Assembly (NCBI RefSeq): GCF_022341425.1
Contig: NZ_JABFUC010000009.1
Location: 62,001 to 126,000 of the forward strand
Direction: 5' to 3'
Length of the DNA: 64,000 nt
Origin: Billgrantia campisalis
Lineage (GTDB): Bacteria; Pseudomonadota; Gammaproteobacteria; Pseudomonadales; Halomonadaceae
Numbering within the stretch: position 1 is the stretch's first letter; each line of letters opens with the position of its first letter. Under the pieces are notes generated by a model, which searched no databases, was not told the origin of the DNA, and was given only the letters and a program-made list of their open reading frames with translations. The position numbers and the translations under genes were made by a program. This document shows, one piece after another, positions 10,125 to 17,577 of this stretch.

Positions 10125-11777
10125 ATGACCGACCGGGCACCCCGCATGCGACTGGCGACCCACGAGGTGATCAACCAGCCCGCGCCGCCGGGCGACCGCG
10201 ACCTGCTCGCCGACGACACGCCGCTGCGCGAGGCGCTGGCCCGGGAGGCACCGCCCTGGGTCGTCGAGCGCCTGGCGCCCCTGGGCCGCGAGGCCGGCAG
10301 CGCCCGGGTCGCCGCCCTGGGCGAGGCCGCCAACCGTCACCCGCCGGAGCTGCGGCTGTTCGACCGCTACGGTCGGCGGCTGGACGAGGTGAGCTACCAT
10401 CCGGCCTACCACGCGCTGATGGCCCTGGCGCTGGAGAACGGCTGGCACGCCGTGGCCTGGCAGGAGGAGGGGCAAGGCGGCCATCAGGCCCACGTGGCCG
10501 CCCTCTACCTGCTGACCCAGGCCGAGCCGGGCTTCTGCTGCCCGGTGACCATGACCCATGCGGCCATGCCGGTGCTGCGCCGCGCGCCGGAGCTCGAGGC
10601 CCACTGGGCCCCCGGGCTGCTGGCCCACGCCTACGACCCCCGCCCGCTGCCGGCCGCCGACAAGCGCGGCCTGACCCTGGGCATGGCGATGACCGAAAAG
10701 CAGGGCGGCAGCGACGTGCGCCGCAACACCACCCGCGCCGAGCCGGAAGGCGAGGCGTGGCGGCTCACCGGCCACAAGTGGTTCTGCAGCGCCCCCATGT
10801 CCGACGCCTTCCTGACCCTGGCCCAGACCGAAGGCGGGCTGGGCTGTTTTCTGGTGCCGCGCTTCACCCCGGACGGCGAGCGCAACGCCATCGAGCTGCA
10901 GCGACTCAAGGAGAAGTGCGGCAACCGCGCCAACGCCTCCGCCGAGATCGAGTATCGTGGTGCCTGGGCAACGCTGATCGGCGCGCCCGACCGCGGCGTG
11001 GCCACCATTCTCGACATGGTTCAGCAGACCCGGCTGGACGCCGCCACTGCACCGGTGGGCATGATGCGCCAGGCGCTGGCGGAGGCCTGGCGGCATGTCC
11101 AGGGCCGCCACGCCTTCGGCCGGGCGCTGGCCGAGCAGCCGCTGATGCGGGCGGTGATCGCCGACCTGGCGCTGGAGGTGGAGGCCGGCATTGCCCTGGC
11201 GCTTCGCGCCGCCCGCGCCTTCGACGCCGCCGCCCGCGGCGACGAGGACGAACGCGCCCTGGCCCGGCTGCTGCCGGCGCTGGCCAAGTACTGGCACAAC
11301 AAGCGCGGCCCCGGCTTCATGGCCGAAGCCATGGAGTGTCTCGGCGGCATCGGCTACGTGGAAGAGGCCCCGCTGGCGCGGCTCTACCGCGAGGCCCCGG
11401 TGAACTCGATCTGGGAGGGCTCGGGCAACGTGATCTGCCTCGACGTGCTGCGGGTCCTGGCGCGCCATCCGGCGGCGCTTCAGGCCCTGCATGCCGAACT
11501 GAACGCCGCCCACGGCCAGCAGCCCGACTACGACCTGGCCCTGGCCGGACTCGAACGCGAGCTGCGGCGCCCCACCGAGGCCCTGGAGCCCCGCGCCCGC
11601 TGGCTCACCCAGCGCCTGGCCCAGTGCCTGCAGGCCTCGCTGCTGCTGCGCCACGCGCCGAGCGAGGTGGCCATGACCTTCTGCCGCACGCGGCTCGGGG
11701 TCGAGGCCGCCCCGGTCTACGGCGTACTGCCCGGCGATGCGCCGCTGGCGGCGATACTGGCGCGGATCGGCGACTGA
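10125..11777 (+). CDS. aidB: AidB-like acyl-CoA dehydrogenase
   Basis: A 550-aa flavoprotein collinear with E. coli AidB (541 aa), a DNA-binding acyl-CoA dehydrogenase homologue of the adaptive response to alkylation. Diagnostic stretches are THEVINQPAPPGDRDLL at the N-terminus, MAMTEKQGGSDVRRNTTRAE (FAD/substrate loop), HKWFCSAPMSDAFL, MECLGGIGYVEE and PVNSIWEGSGNVICLDVLR. The C-terminal extension present in AidB but absent in ordinary dehydrogenases is here. GGAG lies upstream of the ATG. Its 3' end overlaps the convergent EAL gene by 61 nt. No ada or alk genes are nearby. Confidence 0.92.
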   Translation: MTDRAPRMRLATHEVINQPAPPGDRDLLADDTPLREALAREAPPWVVERLAPLGREAGSARVAALGEAANRHPPELRLFDRYGRRLDEVSYHPAYHALMALALENGWHAVAWQEEGQGGHQAHVAALYLLTQAEPGFCCPVTMTHAAMPVLRRAPELEAHWAPGLLAHAYDPRPLPAADKRGLTLGMAMTEKQGGSDVRRNTTRAEPEGEAWRLTGHKWFCSAPMSDAFLTLAQTEGGLGCFLVPRFTPDGERNAIELQRLKEKCGNRANASAEIEYRGAWATLIGAPDRGVATILDMVQQTRLDAATAPVGMMRQALAEAWRHVQGRHAFGRALAEQPLMRAVIADLALEVEAGIALALRAARAFDAAARGDEDERALARLLPALAKYWHNKRGPGFMAEAMECLGGIGYVEEAPLARLYREAPVNSIWEGSGNVICLDVLRVLARHPAALQALHAELNAAHGQQPDYDLALAGLERELRRPTEALEPRARWLTQRLAQCLQASLLLRHAPSEVAMTFCRTRLGVEAAPVYGVLPGDAPLAAILARIGD

Positions 11778-12946
11778 GCCCGCGCCAGGCCGGGAATCGC
11801 CTCGGCGGGCACCGGCCGCGACAGGCCGAAGCCCTGCACATGGGTGCAGCCGAAGCGGGCCAGCAGGCCCAGGCAATCCAACTCCTCGACCCCCTCTGCG
11901 ATCACCCGGATACCCAGGCGGCGACCCAGCAGCGCTACCGCCTCGACGATGGCGGCGTCCTGGGTGTCGTCCTGCAGGTGGCGCACGAAGCTGCGGTCGA
12001 TCTTGAGCTCGCTGATCGGCAGCATCTGCAGCCGGGAAAGGGACGAAAATCCGACACCGAAGTCGTCCACCGACACCTCCAGGCCGGCCAGGTGCAGCCG
12101 GGCGGCGATTTCCGAGCCCAGCAGCTCATCGTCCATGGCCGCGGTCTCGGTGATCTCGAGCACCACCGGCGGCGACGCCCCCGGGATGCGGTGGCGGGTG
12201 CGGGCCAGCAGGTCCGGCGCCATCAGGTCATCGGCGGTGACGTTGACCGACATCGACAGCGCCAGGTCCAGGCGCTGCCAGCGCTCGGCATCGGCCAGCG
12301 CCAGCTGCAGCACATGACCGGTCAGGCGACGGCTCTGGCCGGGGGTGAGCATGGGCAGGAAGCTGGCCGGCCCGATCAAGCCGATCTCCGGATGGGCCCA
12401 GCGGACCAGGGCTTCGACGCCGCTCAGCCGACCGCTGACGAGTTCGAACTGAGGCTGGTAGTGCAGGGTCAGCTCGCCCTGCTCGAGGGCCCGCTCCAGT
12501 TCCTCGGCGGAGAAGAAGGGGTCGCTCTCGGGCACGATGGCCGGCTCGCGGCCGAAGCGCAGCCCACCCAGCCGCTGGCGCAGCTCGGCCAGCCGCATGG
12601 GCTTGTCCAGGGAGCCCAGCATCTGCAGCCCCAGGGTCTGCCCCACGCGCTCGGCGATGCGCGAGATCTTGCGTTCGACGCCGCCCAGCAGCAACACCCA
12701 GCCGGGGTACTGCTGCTCAGCCAGCTTGCGCAGCAGGGCGATGCCGTCCGGGTCTTCGGACTCCAGCCCCATGATCACCAGTTGGGGCCGACAGGCGGCG
12801 ACCTCGTCGAGCAGCGTCACGGTGCGCCGACAGCAGCGGCTCTCCATGCCCAGCAAGTGGAGCTGCAGCGACAGGATGGCCACCACGTCGGGGTCCTCAT
12901 CGAGGACCACCGCCAGGGCGCGCTCTTGGTTCGGCTGATCGTGCAT
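11717..12946 (-). CDS. EAL-domain protein with degenerate receiver domain (putative c-di-GMP phosphodiesterase)
   Basis: A 409-aa protein with a response-regulator-like N-terminus (about 8-125) and an EAL domain (about 145-395). The EAL domain looks active: EALVRW (178-183), VNVTADDL, LEITET, VDDFGVGFSSL, KIDRSFV, VIAEGVE and QGFGLSRP carry the expected metal and substrate ligands. In the receiver, the acidic pair (LDEDPDV) and the Lys (SLDKP) are kept, but the phospho-acceptor Asp strand reads QLVIMGLES, with Gly60 where Asp is expected. It probably hydrolyses c-di-GMP without classical phosphorylation control. It converges on aidB with overlapping 3' ends. Confidence 0.85.
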   Translation of the reverse strand: MHDQPNQERALAVVLDEDPDVVAILSLQLHLLGMESRCCRRTVTLLDEVAACRPQLVIMGLESEDPDGIALLRKLAEQQYPGWVLLLGGVERKISRIAERVGQTLGLQMLGSLDKPMRLAELRQRLGGLRFGREPAIVPESDPFFSAEELERALEQGELTLHYQPQFELVSGRLSGVEALVRWAHPEIGLIGPASFLPMLTPGQSRRLTGHVLQLALADAERWQRLDLALSMSVNVTADDLMAPDLLARTRHRIPGASPPVVLEITETAAMDDELLGSEIAARLHLAGLEVSVDDFGVGFSSLSRLQMLPISELKIDRSFVRHLQDDTQDAAIVEAVALLGRRLGIRVIAEGVEELDCLGLLARFGCTHVQGFGLSRPVPAEAIPGLARAQSPIRASIAASGASPGSTP

Positions 12947-13041
12947 CGGCAGGGTGTCCGCTCAGGCAACAGCCATGAGGCTAGCACTCCCGCGGCCAAG
13001 CATCACCGCAATCCGGGACTTGCTGTCAACGCAGCCCACCT

Positions 13042-13659
13042 TCAGCCGATGGGGCCGAGCACCACACGCAGCGCCAGCGCCAGCAGAATCACGCCGGTCA
13101 GGCGGTGAATCCAGTGGGCCCTGGCCTGCAGCCAGGGCAGCACCCGAGAGTGCGACAGGGACACCGCCACCAGCACGTACCAGCCGCCGTCGATCACCAT
13201 GGCGGTCGCCACGATGATCGCCTTGGCCGCCAGGCTCATCTCCGGCGTGACGAACTGGCTGAGCAGGGCGATGAAGAACAGGATCAGCTTGGGGTTGCCC
13301 AAGGCCACCAGCAGTCCTTCGCGGGCCGCCTGGCCGCGGGTGGTGGCCATACCGCTGGCCTCCAGGGTTCCGGCCCGCCCGGCCCGCAGAGCTTGGATGC
13401 CCAGCCAGGCCAGGTAGGCCGCCCCGGCCCAGGTGATCAGTTGGAACAGCAGCGGGAAGCGCACGATCAGCGCCCCCAGCCCCCACACCGTGAGCAGGGC
13501 ATAGAAGCCCACCCCCAGGGCATGGGAGAGCGCCGCGACCACTCCCGGGGCGCGACCGCCACCGAGGGTGTGGCGCAGCACCAGTGCCAGGCTGGGGCCC
13601 GGCGACATGGCCCCCATGGCGCACACCGCCACCAGCGACATCCACAGCGTCAACGGCAT
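13042..13659 (-). CDS. LysE/RhtB-family amino-acid exporter
   Basis: Inner-membrane translocator of about 205 aa. The start MPLTLWMSLVAVCAMG at 13659 has AAGGAG 8 nt upstream; the longer frame is rejected. The N-terminal SPGPSLALVLRH carries the characteristic P-G-P of the LysE superfamily, and GNPKLILFFIALLSQF is the second conserved block. Five to six hydrophobic segments are visible. Substrates of RhtB-type exporters are homoserine, threonine or other amino acids; none can be assigned here. Neighbour rnk is on the same strand, 46 nt upstream. Confidence 0.88.
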   Translation of the reverse strand: MPLTLWMSLVAVCAMGAMSPGPSLALVLRHTLGGGRAPGVVAALSHALGVGFYALLTVWGLGALIVRFPLLFQLITWAGAAYLAWLGIQALRAGRAGTLEASGMATTRGQAAREGLLVALGNPKLILFFIALLSQFVTPEMSLAAKAIIVATAMVIDGGWYVLVAVSLSHSRVLPWLQARAHWIHRLTGVILLALALRVVLGPIG

Positions 13660-13705
13660 CCTTGTCTCTCCTTGCAGGTAACGCGCCTTCGGCCATCCTG
13701 GCGGC

Positions 13706-14119
13706 TCAGCGGTGGAACTGCCCTTCGCGCTCGGGCTGCCAGAGGATGGCATCGATGCGCAGCGTCGCCTCGCCACCGTCCGGCAGGGGCCAGTCGATGG
13801 TGTCGCCGATGCGCAGGCCGATCAGGCTGGCACCGATCGGCGCCATCACCGACAGGCCGTCCTCGGTGGCAGCCAAAGCGTGGGGATAGACCAGGGTGCG
13901 AATCATCTGCCGGCCGCGGGTCAAGTCGGTGAACTGCACCTGGCTGTTCATGCTGACCACGTCCTCGGGAATATCCTCCGGGTCGATGACCTCACCCCGC
14001 TCCAGCTCGGCTTCCAGCAGATCGGCCACGAAACGATCCCTGTCGCTCGCCGCGTCGATCAGGCGCTGCAGCCGCTCGGCATCGAGACGGTTGATGATGA
14101 TGGGGGGACGGGACGACAT
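13706..14119 (-). CDS. rnk: Nucleoside diphosphate kinase regulator Rnk (GreA/GreB-like)
   Basis: A 137-aa protein with a short coiled-coil N-terminus and a GreA/GreB C-terminal domain (IGASLIGLRIGDTIDWPLPDG). Rnk binds RNA polymerase near the secondary channel; in E. coli and Pseudomonas it influences nucleoside diphosphate kinase levels. The start MSSRPPIIINRLDAERL at 14119 has GGAG 5 nt upstream and is typical for Rnk; the frame upstream of it is not coding. ndk itself lies far away in this window (48627). Confidence 0.88.
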   Translation of the reverse strand: MSSRPPIIINRLDAERLQRLIDAASDRDRFVADLLEAELERGEVIDPEDIPEDVVSMNSQVQFTDLTRGRQMIRTLVYPHALAATEDGLSVMAPIGASLIGLRIGDTIDWPLPDGGEATLRIDAILWQPEREGQFHR

Positions 14120-14169
14120 ACGATCTCCTCTGCCAGTCAACGCTATGTGTACGCAACACCGACCGTGCA

Positions 14170-14208
14170 ACAAAAACAGTCCTTCGCCCGCAAGCGGGAG
14201 AAGGACTG
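14170..14208 (-). terminator. Intrinsic terminator for the small membrane protein
   Basis: A strong hairpin with arms CAGTCCTTC/GAAGGACTG extended by CCCGC pairs around a 3-nt loop, followed on the minus strand by TTTTTGTT (plus 14170-14176). It lies just downstream of the minus-strand gene 14247-14414. Confidence 0.8.
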
Positions 14209-14246
14209 TGGCTTGGAAACCATCATAAGCCCAAGCGGCGGCCCTG

Positions 14247-14414
14247 TCAGGCCTTATCTCGTCGTGGCCCGCGACGGCGTGTCGCAAGCACCACCCCGCC
14301 CAGCAGCGTCAGCGCTACCCCGACGAAGGCCACCGGGTTCCAGGCCTGCAGGCCGAGCAGCGCCAGCACCAGTCCCAGCGCGACCAGCCCTGCGGCGAAC
14401 CACTTCACCCCCAT
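14247..14414 (-). CDS. Small two-helix membrane protein
   Basis: A 55-aa protein starting MGVKWFAAGLVALG at 14414, with AAGGAG 6 nt upstream. Two hydrophobic segments (about 4-22 and 27-45) are joined by a short turn (AWNPVAF), and the C-terminus is strongly basic (RRRGPRRDK). No family recognised. A good terminator follows at 14170-14208, which supports it as an independent gene. Confidence 0.6.
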   Translation of the reverse strand: MGVKWFAAGLVALGLVLALLGLQAWNPVAFVGVALTLLGGVVLATRRRGPRRDKA

Positions 14415-14860
14415 GTCCGGCTCCTTGCTTCGTGTGATCAACGATACATCGCCCGGCCCCGGGCGACGCGCCGACGAGGCCTTGTCGCCCAAGCCCAGAA
14501 CTGGGCAGGGGCGGCCTCCCCTCTGCGGCCGTAACCGTCCTCAGCTAAGCACAGCCAAGCCCTTGCTGACCATGCCCCCTTCATCCCTGCCCCTCGGACC
14601 GCGCCTCCAGTGAGACAGATTCCGGGATCACCTACCCGCTGACCACGGGGGCACCTACCAGGCGGCTCGCAACCAGAGCTCGCAGATTAAGGAACAGTGT
14701 TTACAAACAGCGTTTCTCTACTAATCTATAAGGTAGGGACGTGCCAGGCGGCACTCGACGACAACACCGCCGGCACGCACTGTAAGCCCCTCAACCGGTA
14801 TCAAAGAAATGCGTCCTGGCGCGGCGACCCGCAAGGGTCGTGCAAGGAGGGAACGAGATC
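14415..14860. other. Intergenic stretch without confident gene
   Basis: About 445 bp between a minus-strand membrane protein and a plus-strand hypothetical gene. A possible promoter, TTTACA followed downstream by TATAAG, lies near 14700-14735. A small hairpin (CGACCC-gcaa-GGGTCG) lies around 14825-14840, just ahead of the ribosome site. Nothing else is convincing. Confidence 0.3.
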
Positions 14861-15136
14861 ATGAACATCAGTTTTGCCGCCCCATGCCGGCCCCACTGGC
14901 AGCACATCCACGCCGACTGGTGGCAGGACGATCAGGGCAACGACATTCATCGCGTCGAGGTCGACGACGAAACCCTCTACCATTGCCATCTGGCCGGATC
15001 ACCGCTGCCCTGGGACGCCGTGACCAATAGCCTGGATGGGGCCATGGCCGCCTGCAGCAAAAAGCCGTCGCTGAATCATCGCCCGGCGCCAACAGGGCAA
15101 GAGCTGAATGACGAGGATCGGCACTGCCAAGGATGA
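14861..15136 (+). CDS. Hypothetical protein
   Basis: A 91-aa soluble protein (MNISFAAPCRPHWQHIHADW...), with AGGAGG 10 nt before the ATG. The first 60 residues are rich in W, H and D and look structured; the last 30 resemble a disordered tail. No family recognised. It is the last host gene before the island, and a terminator hairpin follows at 15190. Confidence 0.5.
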   Translation: MNISFAAPCRPHWQHIHADWWQDDQGNDIHRVEVDDETLYHCHLAGSPLPWDAVTNSLDGAMAACSKKPSLNHRPAPTGQELNDEDRHCQG

Positions 15137-15189
15137 CCTCTCGGAGCACCGAAACAGTAGGGGTAATAACAGGAAGGGGAAAACACGAA

Positions 15190-15211
15190 CAGCCGCCCAT
15201 AGGCGGCTGTT
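15190..15211. terminator. Hairpin terminator, original tRNA-Leu 3' flank
   Basis: Perfect arms ACAGCCGCC/GGCGGCTGT around a short loop. On the plus strand TTTCTTCT follows, so it can end transcription of the 14861 gene. On the minus strand it would have been the terminator of tRNA-Leu before the island inserted, because the 60-bp att repeat begins only 10 bp away. Confidence 0.65.
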
Positions 15212-15220
15212 TCTTCTGGG

Positions 15221-15280
15221 GTGGTACCGGCGGTCGGACTCGAACCGACAAGGGCTTGCACCCGGCGGATTTTGAATCCG
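15221..15280. repeat. attL: duplicated 3' fragment of tRNA-Leu
   Basis: Sixty bases identical to 37496-37555. It contains the T-arm, variable arm and part of the anticodon arm of tRNA-Leu but no 5' half, so it is a non-functional fragment made by site-specific integration. Identity stops at 15280 (tttttcg follows here, ctgcgtc at the right copy). Confidence 0.92.
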
Positions 15281-15672
15281 TTTTTCGACAACTCCAGGCC
15301 GCGCTTGCTACGGGCTTTTGTCGATTAATCAATAGCTTGAAATTTTACACTGGTTACACACACAGCATCGACTTGCTGCCGTCTGCGACCAAACTGCGAC
15401 CACATTGCACCAGCCTACGCAGCGGACGAGCGTCCGCTGCGTAGGTGACGGCGCTATCGCAGGCCATTTTCACAATGGATCTAAGACCAAGGGATGTTCT
15501 GGTGAAGTCAGAGCGGACACATTTTCAAGCCGCAGCTGACAATTCAATCTCCCTTGGCATCTGGTAGCCTAGGTTTAACCAGCCACAGCTGGCTCCAAAC
15601 TTCTCTTCAATTGCGTGTCGTGGTAGCTTAGCATTAGGCGATATATATTCCGGCCGTGGATCTAGGTGCTGT
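15281..15672. other. Left-end non-coding region of the island
   Basis: About 390 bp with no confident gene. It holds a 23-bp copy (15382-15404) of the integrase 3' end, containing two TGCGACCA units; a perfect palindrome with 14-bp arms at 15414-15445; and, on the minus strand near 15525-15600, a short frame loosely resembling the C-terminus of an IS3-type transposase (LGYQMPREIE). The gajA promoter should lie near 15610-15670. Confidence 0.5.
15414..15445. repeat. Perfect 14-bp-arm palindrome
   Basis: Arms CCTACGCAGCGGAC and its exact complement, with a 4-nt loop (gagc). No T-run follows on either strand, so it is not a simple terminator. It lies about 130 bp inside attL and could be a recombination or transcription-control site. 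Confidence 0.6.
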
Positions 15673-17577
15673 ATGAAACTTGAAAAGATTCGTCTTTGCA
15701 ATTTCCAGTCTTTTGGAGCGCAGCCAGAAGAGCTCGGACTAGATGATATTTCTTTCCTTATTGGCCCCAACGGCTCAGGCAAGACAGCTGCACTCCAGGC
15801 GCTATGCCGCTTGTTTGCTTTCGATCCATCCTTGCGCCGCATCCTGCGAACTGACTTTCATGTCCCCTTCGATGAGACGAAGGTGCCGGAAGAGCGCCAG
15901 CTCTGGATAGAAGCCGACTTTTTATTCCCGGAGCTTGTAGAAGATGAAGACAACAGCACCGTTGCTCCTCACTTTGGCCACATGCGGCTCGATGAGACGG
16001 ATGGCATACCGCGTGTGCGTTTTCGCCTCAGTGCCATCATGGGGCCGGATGGCGACATAGAGGAAACCTTGGTCTATGTCTTGGACATCAATGCAGATGG
16101 TTCTCCGCTCAACTCAGCGCAAGTTCCCCGATCTGAGCGAAACCATATCTATGTCCACTACTTGCCAGCCCGCCGTGACCCAGCTGATCACATTGCCTAC
16201 GGCGCCAATGCATTACTCGGGCGCATGTTGCGCGCGGTAAACTGGGATGCAGAGCGCGATGTTATCAAGGGTCTCACTGACCAAATCAGCGACAGTTTGG
16301 CGGCCAACCCATCGGTAGATGCATTTAGCAAAAGCTTGAAAGCGGCTTGGGACACTTTGCACAAGGGCAGTTTTTTTACCGACCCGAAAATCACCTTCGC
16401 GTCCTCTGAGGTCGAGGCCTTGTTGAGGCATATGTCGGTCTCCTTTTCGCCCGGGCACGATGAGCAGCTGGTGGACTTCTCACGCCTGAGTGATGGCCAA
16501 AAGTCGATGCTATACCTGTCCCTCGTGCTGTCGTCACAGGCCATAGGTCGCGCCGTACTAGCCGGAAAAAACAAATCTTTCGACGCTGACAAGTTGCGGC
16601 CACCTGTCTTTACACTGGTTGCAGTGGAAGAGCCGGAGAACAGTCTTTCACCCCATTACCTCGGGCGCATCATCAATGCTCTAGGTTTGATGACCGGAAA
16701 CGGCGACGCCCAAGCGCTGATTGCCACTCACGCACCGTCGATGCTGCGGCGCGTTGCTCCTGAATGGATCCGGTACCTGCGTCTGACCGAGGGGCGAACA
16801 ACGCGCGTTACTCATATCCAATTGCCCGACACCGCGGACGAAGCACACAAGTTTGTGCGCGAGGCTGTACAAGCCTTTCCGGAAGTCTATTTTTCTCGCC
16901 TTGTGGTTCTGGGGGAGGGCGACAGCGAAGAAATCGTCCTTCCTCGACTACTTCAGGCCAAAGGTGTTCCTGTTGATGAGTCGTCAGTCTCGATAGCGCC
17001 CTTAGGAGGACGTCACGTTAATCACTTCTGGCGCCTACTGTCTGCCCTGAAAATTCCTTATCTGACGCTGCTTGATCTTGATATCGCGCGCCATCAGGCC
17101 GGCTGGGGACGAATCAAGTACGCGAATGATCAGCTGGGTAGATATCAGCTAGATAAAAAGCTTCCTGAGAATTACGGGATCCCAAAGTGGGACTCAACAA
17201 AATATATGGTTCGGGACTTCGCCAACTATCTTAAGGCGCTAGAGGATCGAGATGTGTACTTTTCGTATCCCATGGACCTCGATTTCGCGATGCTACTCGC
17301 CTACCCAGACGCCTACAACGTAGTAAGAGATAATCCCGATGAGTCAACGATAAAGGCTGTCCTCGGAAAAAGCCACCACGATGCAAGTCAATACAGCGAC
17401 GACGAACAGGGACTGTTTGGCACTTATCACAAAAGTTTCAAGCTTGGCAGCAAACCGGCAGCGCATATCGATGCTCTTGCCAAGCTCAGCGATGTGGACC
17501 TGCTCGCGAACATGCCCGAATCGCTCGGACGCTTGGCCGATGCCGTGATCGCCACACTCGAGGAGTTACCCGAGTGA
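15673..17577 (+). CDS. gajA: OLD-family ATPase/TOPRIM nuclease, Gabija GajA-like
   Basis: A 634-aa protein with an SMC/ABC-type ATPase head and a TOPRIM nuclease domain. Walker A is GPNGSGKT (31-38), the signature region is RLSDGQKSMLYLSL, Walker B is VAVEEPENSLS (about 318) and LIATHAPSML is the switch His. The TOPRIM motifs are VVLGEGDSEEIVLPRLL (Glu about 415) and LLDLDIARHQ (Asp pair about 466). The stop overlaps the GTG of a UvrD-like helicase by 4 nt. OLD nuclease plus UvrD helicase is the Gabija arrangement, known to protect against phage by DNA cleavage. GajA is usually somewhat shorter, so a related class-2 OLD pair is the alternative. Confidence 0.82.
   Translation: MKLEKIRLCNFQSFGAQPEELGLDDISFLIGPNGSGKTAALQALCRLFAFDPSLRRILRTDFHVPFDETKVPEERQLWIEADFLFPELVEDEDNSTVAPHFGHMRLDETDGIPRVRFRLSAIMGPDGDIEETLVYVLDINADGSPLNSAQVPRSERNHIYVHYLPARRDPADHIAYGANALLGRMLRAVNWDAERDVIKGLTDQISDSLAANPSVDAFSKSLKAAWDTLHKGSFFTDPKITFASSEVEALLRHMSVSFSPGHDEQLVDFSRLSDGQKSMLYLSLVLSSQAIGRAVLAGKNKSFDADKLRPPVFTLVAVEEPENSLSPHYLGRIINALGLMTGNGDAQALIATHAPSMLRRVAPEWIRYLRLTEGRTTRVTHIQLPDTADEAHKFVREAVQAFPEVYFSRLVVLGEGDSEEIVLPRLLQAKGVPVDESSVSIAPLGGRHVNHFWRLLSALKIPYLTLLDLDIARHQAGWGRIKYANDQLGRYQLDKKLPENYGIPKWDSTKYMVRDFANYLKALEDRDVYFSYPMDLDFAMLLAYPDAYNVVRDNPDESTIKAVLGKSHHDASQYSDDEQGLFGTYHKSFKLGSKPAAHIDALAKLSDVDLLANMPESLGRLADAVIATLEELPE

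Noticed and set aside
10062..11876. A 604-codon antisense frame over aidB
   Set aside because: Long antisense frames are normal in this GC-rich DNA; composition is Gly/Gln/His-rich without motifs, and aidB is certain.
15525..15842. Possible IS3-type transposase C-terminus (LGYQMPREIE) on the minus strand
   Set aside because: Only about ten residues resemble the family end; no terminal inverted repeats or catalytic part could be found, and the frame overlaps gajA.
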